This document shows, one piece after another, positions 37,281 to 47,870 of a DNA stretch of 64,000 bases (position 1 is its first letter; every line of letters starts with the position of its first letter). The notes under the pieces were generated by a model. It had not been told where the DNA came from. It saw only the letters and a list, made by a program, of their open reading frames with translations, and ran no database searches. Position numbers and translations under genes: made by a program. Source of the DNA: Glaciecola sp. (GTDB taxonomy: Bacteria > Pseudomonadota > Gammaproteobacteria > Enterobacterales > Alteromonadaceae); assembly GCA_018623155.1 (NCBI GenBank), contig JAAZVZ010000006.1:57458-121457 (forward strand), read 5' to 3'.

Positions 37281-39128
37281 ATGTTAGAGAGAATAAGAGA
37301 GGGGGCTCAAGGTCCTTGGGCAATGATAGTCGTTGCACTTATTGTATTGAGTTTCGTATTTGCCGGTGTCGGAAGTTACCTTACTGCACCTGCTGAAACC
37401 GCAGCCGCTAAGGTAAATGGAGAAGATATTTCAGCAAGAAGTCTTGAAAATGCCTACCAAAATGAACGAGCGCGTTTAGAGCAACAATTTGGTGAGGGGA
37501 TCAGTACGTTATTTTCTAATACAGAATATCTAGCTAATTTCCGCAGTGAAATTCTTGATCGACTGATTAAGGACAAGCTTGTCGAACAAAAGGCAGCTGA
37601 ATTAGGATTACGTGTATCAAATGCCCAAATCAAAGAAGCCATCGTCAATATGCCTGAGTTCCAAGTAGGTGGTAGCTTCAATAATGATCGCTATCTTGCA
37701 GTTATCCGACAAGCGGGTTTTCAAATTGAAGATTTTCGCGAGTATATGCGCAGTCAGATGTCAAAAGAGCAATTGTCTAGAGCTCTTATTGGAACTGAGT
37801 TTGCCGTGGATAGCGAAGCTCAAGTTCAGTATCGGTTAGAACAGCAAACGCGCGATGCACAGTATGTGGTTGTGCCACGTACTCAATTTACCGATACTGT
37901 TGAGGTGACTGAGGAACAAACCGTTCAATATTATCAAACGAATATAGATAGTTATGACACTCAAGAACAAGCTGCTATTGCATATGTCGAATTGAAGGTC
38001 TCAGATTTACTGCCTGCAATAGTTGTGTCTGAAGATGAGATCAATGAGTATTATCAATTTAATTTGGAGCAATATCGCTCTGAAGAAAAACGACGTGTCT
38101 CTCACATATTATTTGATATAGACGACCGTCAATCGGCTCAAGAGGTGCTTGAGCGCATCAAGGCAGGAGAGGACTTCGCTGAGCTGGCAAAAACATTCTC
38201 AATTGACACTTTCAGCGGTGAAAATGGGGGTGATTTGGATGTCATTGAACAAGGTGATATTGACCCAGCATTTGATGCAGCAGCATTTGCACTTACAAAC
38301 GTAGGAGAGGTATCTGAATTAGTCGAGACTGAGTCAGGTATTCATATCATTACCGTTACTGACATTGTTCCAGAGGTGATTATATCCATTGATGAAGTCC
38401 GTGAGGACGTGATTGCTCAAGTTAAGCAAGAGAAAGCCACTGAAGAGTTTTTTGAGCTACAAACACGCATGGCAGAGATCGCATTTGAAGTGCCTGATAC
38501 CCTTGAAGATGTCGCTTCAGCGATTAACGGCACTGTGGTGACAACGGATTTATTTGTCCAAGCTAATGCACCGGTAAATCACCCTAGAGTACTTGAAAAT
38601 GCATTCTCTCAGGAGTTTATAGCAGAAGGACTGAACTCGGATTTGATTGAAATTGATGATGAGCACGTCCTAGTCATGCGCAGTGTTGATTATGCACCAG
38701 AACGTACTCGTTCGCTTGATGAGGTGAGAGACCAAGTTGTGGTACAACTTCAAGCACAATTAGAACGTGATGCGGCGTTAAACTTTGCTCAAGCAGTAGT
38801 GAGCAGTGACGATATGGAAACTGAACTTAGTGACCAATCACTGGCACTACAGAGCTTTGAAAAATTAACCCGTAATTCGACTGAAATTGACCCTAGTGCG
38901 CTAGATGTATTATTTACATTGGCAGAGGGTAATTCATCTGCAGCTATTGGCTTGCCTAATGGAGATGCGGCTATCATTATCCTAAATGATGTGAATGAAG
39001 TTGAATCAACGGATGCAGAAGCCATAGCGTCATTAGTGCAACGATTAGCACAACAGCGTGCGCAAACAGGATTCAATGCGTTTGTTGCATCACTTCAAGA
39101 AAATGCAGAGATACAAGTGCTGAATTAG
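37281..39128 (+). CDS. ppiD: periplasmic folding chaperone PpiD
   Basis: A 615-residue membrane-anchored chaperone at the SecYEG exit. It has a short N-terminus (MLERIREGAQGPW), one membrane helix (about 12-34), a SurA-like N-terminal chaperone domain, a parvulin domain (about 270-365: EEKRRVSHILFDID to GIHIITVTDI) and a long C-terminal region. In E. coli it works with YfgM, whose gene is at 7.8 kb here. A terminator follows. Confidence 0.95.
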   Translation: MLERIREGAQGPWAMIVVALIVLSFVFAGVGSYLTAPAETAAAKVNGEDISARSLENAYQNERARLEQQFGEGISTLFSNTEYLANFRSEILDRLIKDKLVEQKAAELGLRVSNAQIKEAIVNMPEFQVGGSFNNDRYLAVIRQAGFQIEDFREYMRSQMSKEQLSRALIGTEFAVDSEAQVQYRLEQQTRDAQYVVVPRTQFTDTVEVTEEQTVQYYQTNIDSYDTQEQAAIAYVELKVSDLLPAIVVSEDEINEYYQFNLEQYRSEEKRRVSHILFDIDDRQSAQEVLERIKAGEDFAELAKTFSIDTFSGENGGDLDVIEQGDIDPAFDAAAFALTNVGEVSELVETESGIHIITVTDIVPEVIISIDEVREDVIAQVKQEKATEEFFELQTRMAEIAFEVPDTLEDVASAINGTVVTTDLFVQANAPVNHPRVLENAFSQEFIAEGLNSDLIEIDDEHVLVMRSVDYAPERTRSLDEVRDQVVVQLQAQLERDAALNFAQAVVSSDDMETELSDQSLALQSFEKLTRNSTEIDPSALDVLFTLAEGNSSAAIGLPNGDAAIIILNDVNEVESTDAEAIASLVQRLAQQRAQTGFNAFVASLQENAEIQVLN

Positions 39129-39146
39129 ATTCAATTCTTTAGATGG

Positions 39147-39182
39147 AAACCGCGCTTAACTAATGGTTACGCGCGGTTTTTT
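39147..39182 (+). terminator. intrinsic terminator after ppiD
   Basis: The outer stem AAACCGCGC / GCGCGGTTT holds an inner TAAC / GTTA stem with a five-base loop, followed by a run of T. Its far end almost touches the stop of the small gene on the other strand. Confidence 0.85.
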
Positions 39183-39186
39183 TTAA

Positions 39187-39357
39187 TTAGGACGTGAGAT
39201 ACATTAAAGCAGTATAGACAGCTGCAATGACCGCGGAAAAAATCAAAATATAAATGAATCCTTGTTTTCCTTGTTTAAGGCTATAGTTATTGGCTTTCAA
39301 ATACAGTACCCAAGCCAGACACAACACCAATGGAATCATGAATAATAGTCGAATCAT
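39187..39357 (-). CDS. small membrane protein of unknown function (56 residues)
   Basis: A 56-residue frame with AAGGA 13 bases before ATG 39357. It predicts two membrane helices (MIRLLFMIPLVLCLAWVLYL and about residues 35-53, FIYILIFSAVIAAVYTALMYL) joined by a short Lys-rich loop (KANNYSLKQGKQG), as in real small inner-membrane proteins. It sits between ppiD (convergent) and the M28 peptidase gene (same strand, upstream). I do not recognise a family. It is too short for common ORF cut-offs and easily missed. Confidence 0.6.
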   Translation of the reverse strand: MIRLLFMIPLVLCLAWVLYLKANNYSLKQGKQGFIYILIFSAVIAAVYTALMYLTS

Positions 39358-39437
39358 AATTGAATTATTCCTTACACATCTTCGACATTTATACGTACCC
39401 CTACAATAGATGGCTCATTGAAAATTTACAAGGCAAA

Positions 39438-40877
39438 TTAGAGTTCTGGTGCTGGTCTTGGATCAAAATCCGAATTGGCAAAAAATGCAGTGACAACGGA
39501 CCAGGCAGTTTGGTTTTGCACAATAGCCTCAAGGTCGATTTTATCTAATGTGTCATCAGCTGTGTGATGATAATCAAAATAATAAGTACCATCTTGCCTT
39601 AATGACAGTACAGGCACACCATAATTTGGCAACATAGATACATCTGGTCCACCGCGCGAAGTATTGTTGCCTAATTCAATATTCATTTGTGCGAGTGCAT
39701 CATAAAGTATTTTTGCATCATCGCGCACCTCGGGCGCAAAACGCGTATCCATACGATAGATTTTACCCGCACCGAAGTCGGATTCGGCTGCAAGGATAAT
39801 ATTCGGTAAATCTGCACTATTTGTTTTGGCGTATTCGAAAGCACCAACTAAACCAATTTCTTCTGCAGCATATAGGATGACGCGTATAGTACGTCGTGGC
39901 TGACCCAAGGTATCCTTGATCAATTTGGCTGCAGCCATCACGATACCGACCCCAGCCCCATCATCAAGTGCACCTGTACCTAAATCCCAAGAGTCTAAAT
40001 GGGCAGAGATCAGTACCACCTCATCTGGGTGTGTTGTACCAGTAATTTCGCCAATAACATTATAAGACGTTTGCCAACCAGTCTCTTTTGCTTGCATGTT
40101 AAGGCTTATAGAAACCTTATCATGCCTATTGATTAGCTGTGTCAGTTTGTCTGCATCGATAGCCGAAAGAGCACCGGCTGGAATTTTGGTGACTTCATCA
40201 TCATAACGCATGACACCTGTGTGGGCGAATTGTGAATTTGCAGTACCTACTGAACGAATGATAACGGCCAAAGCGCCTTTTTTAGCTGCTTCAACTGCAC
40301 CACGAACTCGGTTTGGCACGACCTTGCCATAAAAACGCCCAGCTCTGTCTCGTTGCATGGATTGGTCAATGTAGACGATTTTACCTTCAACTAGGACTGT
40401 TGCAGAGTTGCTTAAGGCCTCAAGAGATGTGAAACGAATCACTTCTGCTTGGATTCCGTTTTCAGGTGTTGCAATCGAACCGCCTAACGCCGTAATGGTC
40501 AAGTCGTGTTGCTCAGGTATAATTACTTTTGCATCGGCAAATCCTCGCTCCCAGTTTCGTACGCGCACGGGTTGCTTGTATACCTTATCAAAGCCAAGTT
40601 TAGTAAAGGTTTGCTCTGCCCAGATGATGGCTTTTTTATCGCCAGCAGATCCGGCGATTCTAGGGCCAACTTCAGACGTTAATTCAGCAACAATATCATA
40701 GGATAAAGTGGATGTTTGACTTGCTTTGGCAATACGAGCGAGCTGTGTTTGTACGACTGCATCGCGTTTCGGCGACAGCTTCTGAGGCTGTTGTGATGAC
40801 TCCGGTTCAACAGTATGACTACAACCGAGCAAGGTAAGACTTAAGACAATTGTGAGAGGTTTAAGAAAATGGTACAT
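39438..40877 (-). CDS. secreted M28-family zinc aminopeptidase (lipoprotein)
   Basis: A 479-residue protein with a lipoprotein signal peptide (LSLTLLGCS, Cys about 19), a PA-type insert (about 150-250) and an M28 metallopeptidase domain. The zinc ligands and active residues are visible: SAHLDSWDLGTGALDDGAG (His, Asp, bridging Asp), AAEEIG (catalytic Glu and Glu ligand), AESDFG (Asp) and DYHHTADDT (His). Such enzymes remove N-terminal amino acids from peptides in the periplasm or at the surface. The closest general type is carboxypeptidase Q-like/M28; the exact specificity cannot be read. Confidence 0.88.
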   Translation of the reverse strand: MYHFLKPLTIVLSLTLLGCSHTVEPESSQQPQKLSPKRDAVVQTQLARIAKASQTSTLSYDIVAELTSEVGPRIAGSAGDKKAIIWAEQTFTKLGFDKVYKQPVRVRNWERGFADAKVIIPEQHDLTITALGGSIATPENGIQAEVIRFTSLEALSNSATVLVEGKIVYIDQSMQRDRAGRFYGKVVPNRVRGAVEAAKKGALAVIIRSVGTANSQFAHTGVMRYDDEVTKIPAGALSAIDADKLTQLINRHDKVSISLNMQAKETGWQTSYNVIGEITGTTHPDEVVLISAHLDSWDLGTGALDDGAGVGIVMAAAKLIKDTLGQPRRTIRVILYAAEEIGLVGAFEYAKTNSADLPNIILAAESDFGAGKIYRMDTRFAPEVRDDAKILYDALAQMNIELGNNTSRGGPDVSMLPNYGVPVLSLRQDGTYYFDYHHTADDTLDKIDLEAIVQNQTAWSVVTAFFANSDFDPRPAPEL

Positions 40878-40990
40878 ATTAGGCCTTGATTATTATTGTT
40901 TGTATGCACTACATACGTTTGTGATAGACATCACGATTATAGTATCAAGGAGGAGGGTTGTTAATATGAAATTTTTTTCAATAAGATATA

Positions 40991-41013
40991 AAAAAACCAG
41001 CCGAAGCTGGTTT
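40991..41013 (-). terminator. intrinsic terminator of rpsT
   Basis: On the minus strand, the stem AAACCAGC / GCTGGTTT with a four-base loop is followed by TTTT and ATAT. It lies 31 bp after the rpsT stop. Confidence 0.9.
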
Positions 41014-41043
41014 CTTTGAGCTATCACAAAACGTGTGAACGGC

Positions 41044-41307
41044 TTACGCCATAGCTTTGACTTGTGCTGATAAGCGAGACTTATGACGAGCAGCTTTGTT
41101 TTTGTGAATCAAACCTTTAGTCGCCATGCGGTCTAAAACTGGTTTAGCAGCGTCTAGTGCTGCTTGCGCAGCTGCTTTATCACCTGCTGCGATAGCAGCA
41201 ATAACTTTTTTGATGCAAGTACGGGTAAAAGAGCGACGGCTCGCATTATGCTGACGACGCTTCTCGGCCTGAATTGCACGTTTTTTAGCAGACTTAATGT
41301 TAGCCAA
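41044..41307 (-). CDS. rpsT: 30S ribosomal protein S20
   Basis: An 87-residue basic 16S rRNA-binding protein ([20 protein letters not shown]). The start codon is TTG (41307-41305), as in E. coli rpsT, where the UUG start is tied to weak initiation and S20 autoregulation; CGGAG precedes it. It is divergent from murJ, a conserved arrangement (rpsT / murJ-ribF-ileS-lspA). Confidence 0.97.
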   Translation of the reverse strand: MANIKSAKKRAIQAEKRRQHNASRRSFTRTCIKKVIAAIAAGDKAAAQAALDAAKPVLDRMATKGLIHKNKAARHKSRLSAQVKAMA

Positions 41308-41478
41308 TGTGAACTCCGAAATGTGCTACATGTAAAATTTAGGGCGCAGATTATCTGTTTTTCTGTCGCATAAGTCAAATGCTTTTGCGCAGTTAAACGC
41401 AGTTCTGCACAAATATAAGCAAAAAAGTTTGATAAGTGCTAGTCTATGTACAATTTTTAGAGCCAATTCAACAACACA

Positions 41479-43041
41479 ATGCTTTTAAAGTCCGGCATCA
41501 TTGTTAGTTTTATGACGTTCCTTTCACGTATTTTGGGCCTAGTGCGCGATGTTGTAGTGGCATCGTTCATGGGGGCAGGTGCGGGTGCAGATGTGTTTTT
41601 CTTTGCTAACAAAATCCCTAATTTCCTGCGCAGGTTATTTTCGGAAGGCGCGTTTGCCCAGGCGTTCATTCCTGTTTTAACAGAAGTTCAAGCGTCTAAA
41701 GATAATGTAGAACTCAAACAGTTTATTGCCAAGATATCTGGTACCTTAGGCGTGATAGTGTTTTTGACAACACTTGTAGGCGTTCTGGGTTCAGGCGTGA
41801 TTGCTGCAATTTTTGGCACGGGATGGTTCATTGCTTATCTCAATGATGAGCCGGCAGGGGATAAGTATTTACTTGCTTCTACTATGCTCAAAATCACGTT
41901 TCCCTATTTGTTTTTTGTCACCTTGGTGGGGCTATCAGGGGCGATATTAAATACGCTCAATAAGTTTGCCGTCTCCTCTTTTACTCCTGTTTTATTGAAT
42001 ATAGTGATCATTATCTGTGCGGTGCTTTTGCACGATGAATTTTCAACACCGGCTTTTGCGCTTGCTTGGGGAGTCTTTCTGGGTGGTTTTGTTCAGTTGG
42101 CGTTTCAAATCCCTTTTTTGATGAAAGCGGGTGCCTTGGTTCGTCCGCGATGGGGCTGGCATGATCCGCAGGTCAAAAAAGTCAGAACACTGATGATCCC
42201 GGCATTGTTTGGCGTCTCGGTGAGTCAAATAAATCTTCTTGTCGATACGTTAATTGCCAGTTTTTTGATGACTGGTTCAATTAGTTGGCTGTACTACTCA
42301 GACCGCTTGATGGAATTTCCGCTCGGGTTATTTGGGATTGCGATCGCTACGATTATCCTACCTACTCTATCTAAAGATCATGTTGCGCAAGATAAAGTGC
42401 GTTTTCAAGCGAACATGAATTGGGCAATCAAAATGGTCTGTGTGTTGGGTATCCCATCAGCGCTTGGCCTGATCGTTCTCGCCCAACCCTTGCTTTCCTT
42501 GATTTTTGAACGAGGAGCATTTACCGCAAACGATGTCACTATGGCAAGTATGAGCTTGATAGCTTATGCGTCTGGTTTATTTAGTTTTATGCTGATCAAA
42601 GTTTTAGCTCCTGGTTTTTATGCTCAACAAGATACCAAAACGCCGGTAAAAATCGGCATCATAGCGATGATTGCGAATATGGGATTTAATGTGATTTTCG
42701 CAATTCCTTATGGTTTTGTAGGATTAGCCATTGCAACGGCACTCTCAGCAACACTGAATGCAGGTTTACTATATTATTATTTGCATAAACGTAATATGTA
42801 TCATTTAACTTCAGAAACAGTGTTCTTAAGTATACGTGTGCTTTTATCGAGCCTATTAATGGCGGTGGCACTGATGTATTTGCAAAGTGATGTTGTGTGG
42901 GGTGATTTAAGTTTTGCTTCTCGTTTGAGTCATGTTACTCAATGGTTAGGGGCAGCAGCGGTTGTGTATTTTGTTTCTTTGAAAGTATTTGGGGTGACCT
43001 GGACTACTTTGCGCTCCCCAGCGCATAAAGTCGATAGTTAA
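41479..43041 (+). CDS. murJ: lipid II flippase MurJ (MviN)
   Basis: A 520-residue MOP-superfamily transporter with about 14 membrane helices that flips the peptidoglycan precursor lipid II. The N-terminus SFMTFLSRILGLVRDVVVAS carries the conserved Arg residues, and SEGAFAQAFIPVL is a family signature. It leads the murJ-ribF-ileS-lspA series. The ribosome site is weak. Confidence 0.96.
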   Translation: MLLKSGIIVSFMTFLSRILGLVRDVVVASFMGAGAGADVFFFANKIPNFLRRLFSEGAFAQAFIPVLTEVQASKDNVELKQFIAKISGTLGVIVFLTTLVGVLGSGVIAAIFGTGWFIAYLNDEPAGDKYLLASTMLKITFPYLFFVTLVGLSGAILNTLNKFAVSSFTPVLLNIVIIICAVLLHDEFSTPAFALAWGVFLGGFVQLAFQIPFLMKAGALVRPRWGWHDPQVKKVRTLMIPALFGVSVSQINLLVDTLIASFLMTGSISWLYYSDRLMEFPLGLFGIAIATIILPTLSKDHVAQDKVRFQANMNWAIKMVCVLGIPSALGLIVLAQPLLSLIFERGAFTANDVTMASMSLIAYASGLFSFMLIKVLAPGFYAQQDTKTPVKIGIIAMIANMGFNVIFAIPYGFVGLAIATALSATLNAGLLYYYLHKRNMYHLTSETVFLSIRVLLSSLLMAVALMYLQSDVVWGDLSFASRLSHVTQWLGAAAVVYFVSLKVFGVTWTTLRSPAHKVDS

Positions 43042-43131
43042 TACGCAGATTTTGGCATAGCCTAGTGCATTGAAAACAGGTATAATCGCGCGCCTAGGAT
43101 GATTACACTACTCGATAACTAGCTAGGTACT

Positions 43132-44067
43132 ATGCAACTGATTCGCGGTTTACACAATATTCGCTCCCAGCACAAAGGCTGCGTGTTGACCATTGGTAAA
43201 TTTGATGGCGTTCATCTCGGACATCAAGCTGTTTTACGTAATTTGAAAGACAAATCAAGCGAACTCAACTTGCCAACCGCAGTGATGGTATTCGAGCCTC
43301 AGCCTGAAGAGGTATTTGCGCCTGACAAAGCTCCGGCAAGGCTCTCCCGATGGCGTGATAAATATGAATCCATGCGTGTTTTGGGTATGGATAGATTGTT
43401 TTGTGTGCATTTTACGCATTCTTTTGCCAGTCAATCCGCAGACGAATTCATCAAAGACATTCTCGTTGATAAACTAGGCGTCAAGTTTTTAGTCGTAGGG
43501 GATGATTTTCGGTTCGGTCGTGGTCGAGAAGGGGATTTTGCAATGCTCTTGGCAGCAGGAGAACAATATGGCTTTTCAGTTGTCAATACCGCAAGTTTTC
43601 GCCTAGCCGATTGTCGCATTAGTTCAACGGCAATTCGCAAAGCGTTGGCAGAACACGACTTTACTCTGGCGCAGCAGATGTTAGGTCGTGAATTTGGTAT
43701 AAAGGGACGCGTTGTTCACGGGCAAAAAAAAGGCCGAACAATTGGTTACCCGACCGCAAACGTGAATTTAAAGCGGGCCAAGCCACCAGTGGTTGGGGTT
43801 TACGCGGTGAGTGTAACGATTTGTGGTGAATACTATCAAGGTGTAGCCAATATTGGCGCAAGACCTACAGTTTCTGGAGAAGACGCACTGTTGGAAGTGC
43901 ACATATTTGACTTTTCTGGTGATATCTATGGACAGGTGATACAAGTAAATGTATTGCATAGACTGCGCGGTATTCGAAAATTTGCTACATTTGCTGACCT
44001 GAAAACACAAATTGAACAAGACGCAATTGAAGCGCGCACGTATTTTCATCGCAGCTCGTCTGTGTAG
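43132..44067 (+). CDS. ribF: bifunctional riboflavin kinase / FAD synthetase
   Basis: A 311-residue enzyme that makes FMN and FAD. The N-terminal nucleotidyltransferase domain has the GKFDGVHLGHQ motif and SSTAIRKAL; the C-terminal kinase domain has GRTIGYPTANV and VGVYAVSV. It lies between murJ and ileS as in most gammaproteobacteria. Confidence 0.97.
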   Translation: MQLIRGLHNIRSQHKGCVLTIGKFDGVHLGHQAVLRNLKDKSSELNLPTAVMVFEPQPEEVFAPDKAPARLSRWRDKYESMRVLGMDRLFCVHFTHSFASQSADEFIKDILVDKLGVKFLVVGDDFRFGRGREGDFAMLLAAGEQYGFSVVNTASFRLADCRISSTAIRKALAEHDFTLAQQMLGREFGIKGRVVHGQKKGRTIGYPTANVNLKRAKPPVVGVYAVSVTICGEYYQGVANIGARPTVSGEDALLEVHIFDFSGDIYGQVIQVNVLHRLRGIRKFATFADLKTQIEQDAIEARTYFHRSSSV

Positions 44068-44110
44068 ACAGAGTTGTATGACAAAATGATAATGTTTGGA
44101 AAAACACACA

Positions 44111-46924
44111 ATGACCGACTATAAAGCTACATTAAATTTACCTGAAACGCCTTTTCCAATGCGTGGGAACCTTGCTCAACGCGAGCCAAAGATGCTTAAA
44201 GAGTGGACTGAGAAAAAACTCTACCAACAGATCCGTGAGGCGCGTCAAGGTCAAACACCATTTGTACTGCATGACGGCCCTCCGTATGCGAACGGTGACA
44301 TTCATATCGGTCATGCGGTCAACAAGATCCTCAAAGACATTATTGTAAAGGCCAAAACATTGAGTGGCTTTGATGCTCCATACGTACCCGGTTGGGATTG
44401 TCATGGTTTACCTATTGAGCTTCAAGTTGAAAAGAAAGTCGGTAAACCAGGACACAAAGTCAGTGCAGCCGAATTTCGCGATAAATGTCGTGCGTATGCA
44501 GAGCGTCAAATAGAAGGTCAAAAACGCGATTTTATTCGTTTAGGTGTATTGGGCGAGTGGAATAAACCATACAAAACAATGGACTTTTCTTCTGAAGCCA
44601 ACATTATTCGCGCTTTGGGCAAAATCACTGAGTCGGGTCATTTACGCAAAGGGTTCAAACCGGTTCATTGGTGTACTGATTGTGGTTCAGCTCTGGCTGA
44701 GGCCGAAGTGGAATACAAAGACAAAGTGTCTCCAGCGATTGATGTGCGTTATGCCATCCAAGATATTGCGCAGGCCGCTGCGGCATTTAATCTAAATAGC
44801 GCTGAATTTGAGAACGCGTTTGTCGTGATTTGGACAACCACGCCATGGACCATCCCTGCGAGTCGGGCCGTTTCGATTCATCCTGACTTAAACTACGCTT
44901 TAGTGCAAATAGCCGATGCAAAATTAGTGTTGGCTGAAGAGTTAGTTGATGACTGTATGCAACGTTATGGCATAACGGAATACCAAGTGCTAGCAACCAC
45001 TACAGGCACTCACTTAAAACAACTTGAACTGAAGCATCCATATCTGGATTTGTCTGTTCCGGTGATTTGTGGCGAACACGTTACGATTGAGTCGGGTACA
45101 GGTTGTGTTCACACTGCGCCGGCACATGGTGTGGATGACTTTAATGTTGGCAAAGAGTACGGGATTGATGTGTATAATCCGGTCGGAGGCAATGGTGTTT
45201 ACCTCGAAGATACGCCGCTTTTTGCTGGGCAGCATGTATTTAAAGCGAACAAGCCAATTGTTGAGCACCTTGAGTCTGTCGGCGCTCTGCAATATCAAGC
45301 AAATTATGAACACAGTTATCCGCATTGCTGGCGACATAAGACCCCGATTATTTTCCGTGCGACTCCGCAATGGTTCATTTCGATGGATGAGAACGGTCTA
45401 CGCAACGCATCACTAGACGAAATTAAACAGACTCAGTGGATCCCAGAATGGGGTGAGCAACGCATCTCTACGATGGTAGAAGGACGTCCTGATTGGTGTA
45501 TTTCACGCCAGCGTACATGGGGCGTGCCGATTGCTCTCTACATTCACAAGCAGACTGGAGATATTCATCCTCAATCTTCTAAATTGATTGAACAAGTCGC
45601 TCAAGCAGTTGAGCAAAAAGGCATCCAAGCTTGGTGGGATTTAGATGATACGGCTTTACTTGGTGCTGAGGCTGACCAATACGAAAAAGTCACGGATACC
45701 CTAGATGTTTGGTTCGACTCTGGTGTCACCCATCATTTTGTCGTAGATTGCCGTGACGATCTACCCGCTTCTGCGGATTTGTACTTAGAGGGTTCTGACC
45801 AACATCGCGGCTGGTTTATGTCATCTCTTATGTCATCGGTTGCCATGCATGGTCATGCACCATACAAGCAAGTATTAACGCATGGCTTTACCGTAGATGC
45901 GCATGGTCGCAAAATGTCCAAATCCTTGGGCAATGTCGTGGCACCTCAGGAAGTATTTAACAAGTATGGCGCAGACATTTTACGCTTATGGGTGGCATCG
46001 ACTGATTATCGCGGTGAGATGACGGTTTCAGATGAGATTTTGAAGCGTGCTGCGGATGCGTATCGTCGTGTACGCAATACAGCTCGTTTCTTGTTAGCTA
46101 ACCTCAATGGGTTTAATCCAGCTACAGATATGGTCGCTGCGGATGAATTAGTTGCACTAGATGCCTGGGCAATTAGCAAAACTAAGGCCGTACAAGAGGA
46201 AATTTTAGCCTCTTACGAACGCTATGATATGTTAGTGGTTGCGCAAAAACTCGTGCAATTTTGTTCTGTTGATATGGGATCATTTTATCTTGATATCATT
46301 AAAGATCGTCAGTACACCGCAAAAGCTGATGGTCTGGCGAGACGTTCTTGTCAAACCGCTTTGTACCATATTGCACAAGCACTAGTTCGCTGGATGGCGC
46401 CGGTGTGTAGCTTTACGGCCCAAGAAATTTGGGATGAACTCAAGACCGAACAAGATGATGAGTTTATCTTCACTCAAAACTGGTATGAATCCTGGCCACA
46501 GCTTTCCGCTGAAACTCAATTTGATGATGCATTTTGGGCATCTGTATTAGATGTTAAAGTTGCGGTCAATGGCGCACTTGAAGTGGCCCGAAAGGAACAA
46601 GGTATTGGTAGTTCACTTGAAGCTCAAGTAACACTGTTTGTCTCAGATGACTTGGTTGAACTTTTAGCGCGTTTAGAAGACGAATTGCGGTTTGTAACCA
46701 TCACATCAAAAGCACAAGTTAAGCCATTAGCTGACAAGCCAGATAATGCTCAAGAGACGGCTAATAAAGCACTATTTGTCTTAGTTGAGCGAGCTACTGG
46801 TGATAAATGTGTCCGTTGTTGGCATTATCGCGATGAGGTAGGAACAGACGATACGCATCCAGAACTCTGCGGTCGTTGTATTACCAATGTCGATGGTAAA
46901 GGTGAGACTAGACAATATGCCTAA
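44111..46924 (+). CDS. ileS: isoleucyl-tRNA synthetase
   Basis: A 937-residue class I synthetase. The HIGH motif is in [20 protein letters not shown] is in [10 protein letters not shown], the CP1 editing domain is at about 180-400, and the C-terminal zinc finger has [10 protein letters not shown] and CGRC. The start is ATG 44111 ([19 protein letters not shown]), matching the family; a TTG five codons upstream is rejected. The stop overlaps the lspA start by 8 bp. Confidence 0.98.
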   Translation: MTDYKATLNLPETPFPMRGNLAQREPKMLKEWTEKKLYQQIREARQGQTPFVLHDGPPYANGDIHIGHAVNKILKDIIVKAKTLSGFDAPYVPGWDCHGLPIELQVEKKVGKPGHKVSAAEFRDKCRAYAERQIEGQKRDFIRLGVLGEWNKPYKTMDFSSEANIIRALGKITESGHLRKGFKPVHWCTDCGSALAEAEVEYKDKVSPAIDVRYAIQDIAQAAAAFNLNSAEFENAFVVIWTTTPWTIPASRAVSIHPDLNYALVQIADAKLVLAEELVDDCMQRYGITEYQVLATTTGTHLKQLELKHPYLDLSVPVICGEHVTIESGTGCVHTAPAHGVDDFNVGKEYGIDVYNPVGGNGVYLEDTPLFAGQHVFKANKPIVEHLESVGALQYQANYEHSYPHCWRHKTPIIFRATPQWFISMDENGLRNASLDEIKQTQWIPEWGEQRISTMVEGRPDWCISRQRTWGVPIALYIHKQTGDIHPQSSKLIEQVAQAVEQKGIQAWWDLDDTALLGAEADQYEKVTDTLDVWFDSGVTHHFVVDCRDDLPASADLYLEGSDQHRGWFMSSLMSSVAMHGHAPYKQVLTHGFTVDAHGRKMSKSLGNVVAPQEVFNKYGADILRLWVASTDYRGEMTVSDEILKRAADAYRRVRNTARFLLANLNGFNPATDMVAADELVALDAWAISKTKAVQEEILASYERYDMLVVAQKLVQFCSVDMGSFYLDIIKDRQYTAKADGLARRSCQTALYHIAQALVRWMAPVCSFTAQEIWDELKTEQDDEFIFTQNWYESWPQLSAETQFDDAFWASVLDVKVAVNGALEVARKEQGIGSSLEAQVTLFVSDDLVELLARLEDELRFVTITSKAQVKPLADKPDNAQETANKALFVLVERATGDKCVRCWHYRDEVGTDDTHPELCGRCITNVDGKGETRQYA

Positions 46925-47417
46925 ACTCTTTCGTGACACTGGGTTGCGATTTATTTGGATTGCCATACTGGGACTGATTCTTGACCAAGTCACTAAGCAG
47001 ATGGTTGTGGCTAATTTTGCCTTGTATGAGTCCATACAAGTAACGGGATTTTTTAATTTAACGTATGTGCGCAACTATGGTGCGGCATTCAGTTTTTTAC
47101 ATGATGCAGGTGGGTGGCAACGATACTTCTTCACCGCTATCGCGTGGATTGTCAGTTTGGTCATTGTGTGGTGGTTATACCAATCTCCTAAATCACAAAG
47201 ACTATTACCGATTGCGTTTTGTTTTATTTTAGGCGGTGCAATTGGTAACGTCATCGACAGAATGATGCATGGTTACGTGATCGATTTTCTAGATTTTTAC
47301 GTTGGTAGTTATCATTGGCCGGCTTTTAATATTGCCGATAGTGTTATTTTTATCGGTGCGGCTTTGTTAATTGTCGATATGTTTGTCAATAAGGAAGAAG
47401 CAAATGAGCAATCTTAG
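46917..47417 (+). CDS. lspA: lipoprotein signal peptidase (signal peptidase II)
   Basis: A 166-residue inner-membrane aspartyl protease with four membrane helices that cuts prolipoproteins after lipidation. Family blocks are [17 protein letters not shown] and FNIADSVIF, which include the two catalytic Asp. ATG 46917 overlaps the ileS stop (ATGCCTAA) and has AAAGGTGAG before it. It overlaps fkpB by 14 bp. Its substrates here would include PilF, BamB and the M28 lipoprotein. Confidence 0.96.
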   Translation: MPKLFRDTGLRFIWIAILGLILDQVTKQMVVANFALYESIQVTGFFNLTYVRNYGAAFSFLHDAGGWQRYFFTAIAWIVSLVIVWWLYQSPKSQRLLPIAFCFILGGAIGNVIDRMMHGYVIDFLDFYVGSYHWPAFNIADSVIFIGAALLIVDMFVNKEEANEQS

Positions 47418-47847
47418 TATTGTTGAAAACAGCGAAGTGATTTTACACTTTGATCTGAAATTAGAAGATGGCTCTGCAGCTGACAGTACAAGAGTCAATA
47501 ATAAGCCAGCAAAGATGGTCATGGGTGATGGTTCACTGACGCCTAACTTTGAAAAGTGTCTGCTCGGTTTGAGTAAGGGGGAAAAAGCGTCGTTTACTTT
47601 GCCTGCTAATGATGCCTTTGGTATGCCAAATCCGGATAATATCTATCATGTCGACCGTTCTAAATTTGACGCATCGATGGATCTCAAAGAGGGCATGATC
47701 ATGGGTTTTGCTCAGCCTGACGGTTCAGAACTTCCAGGCATCATCAGAGCGGTTGAAGGATTGTCTGTAACAGTTGATTTTAATCATCCTCTGGCAGGGC
47801 AAACGGTCATTTTTGACGTTGAAATCGTTGACGTCATCAATCAATAG
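47404..47847 (+). CDS. fkpB: FKBP-type peptidyl-prolyl isomerase (SlpA/FkpB)
   Basis: A 147-residue FKBP of the SlyD-like group with an inserted-flap domain ([37 protein letters not shown]). ATG 47404 is chosen because it has AAGGAAGAAG before it and gives the family N-terminus; it overlaps the lspA stop by 14 bp. The order lspA-fkpB-ispH is the same as in E. coli. A second FKBP, SlyD, is at 57.6 kb. Confidence 0.94.
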   Translation: MSNLSIVENSEVILHFDLKLEDGSAADSTRVNNKPAKMVMGDGSLTPNFEKCLLGLSKGEKASFTLPANDAFGMPNPDNIYHVDRSKFDASMDLKEGMIMGFAQPDGSELPGIIRAVEGLSVTVDFNHPLAGQTVIFDVEIVDVINQ

Positions 47848-47870
47848 TTAACCATAGAAGGATACCTGTG

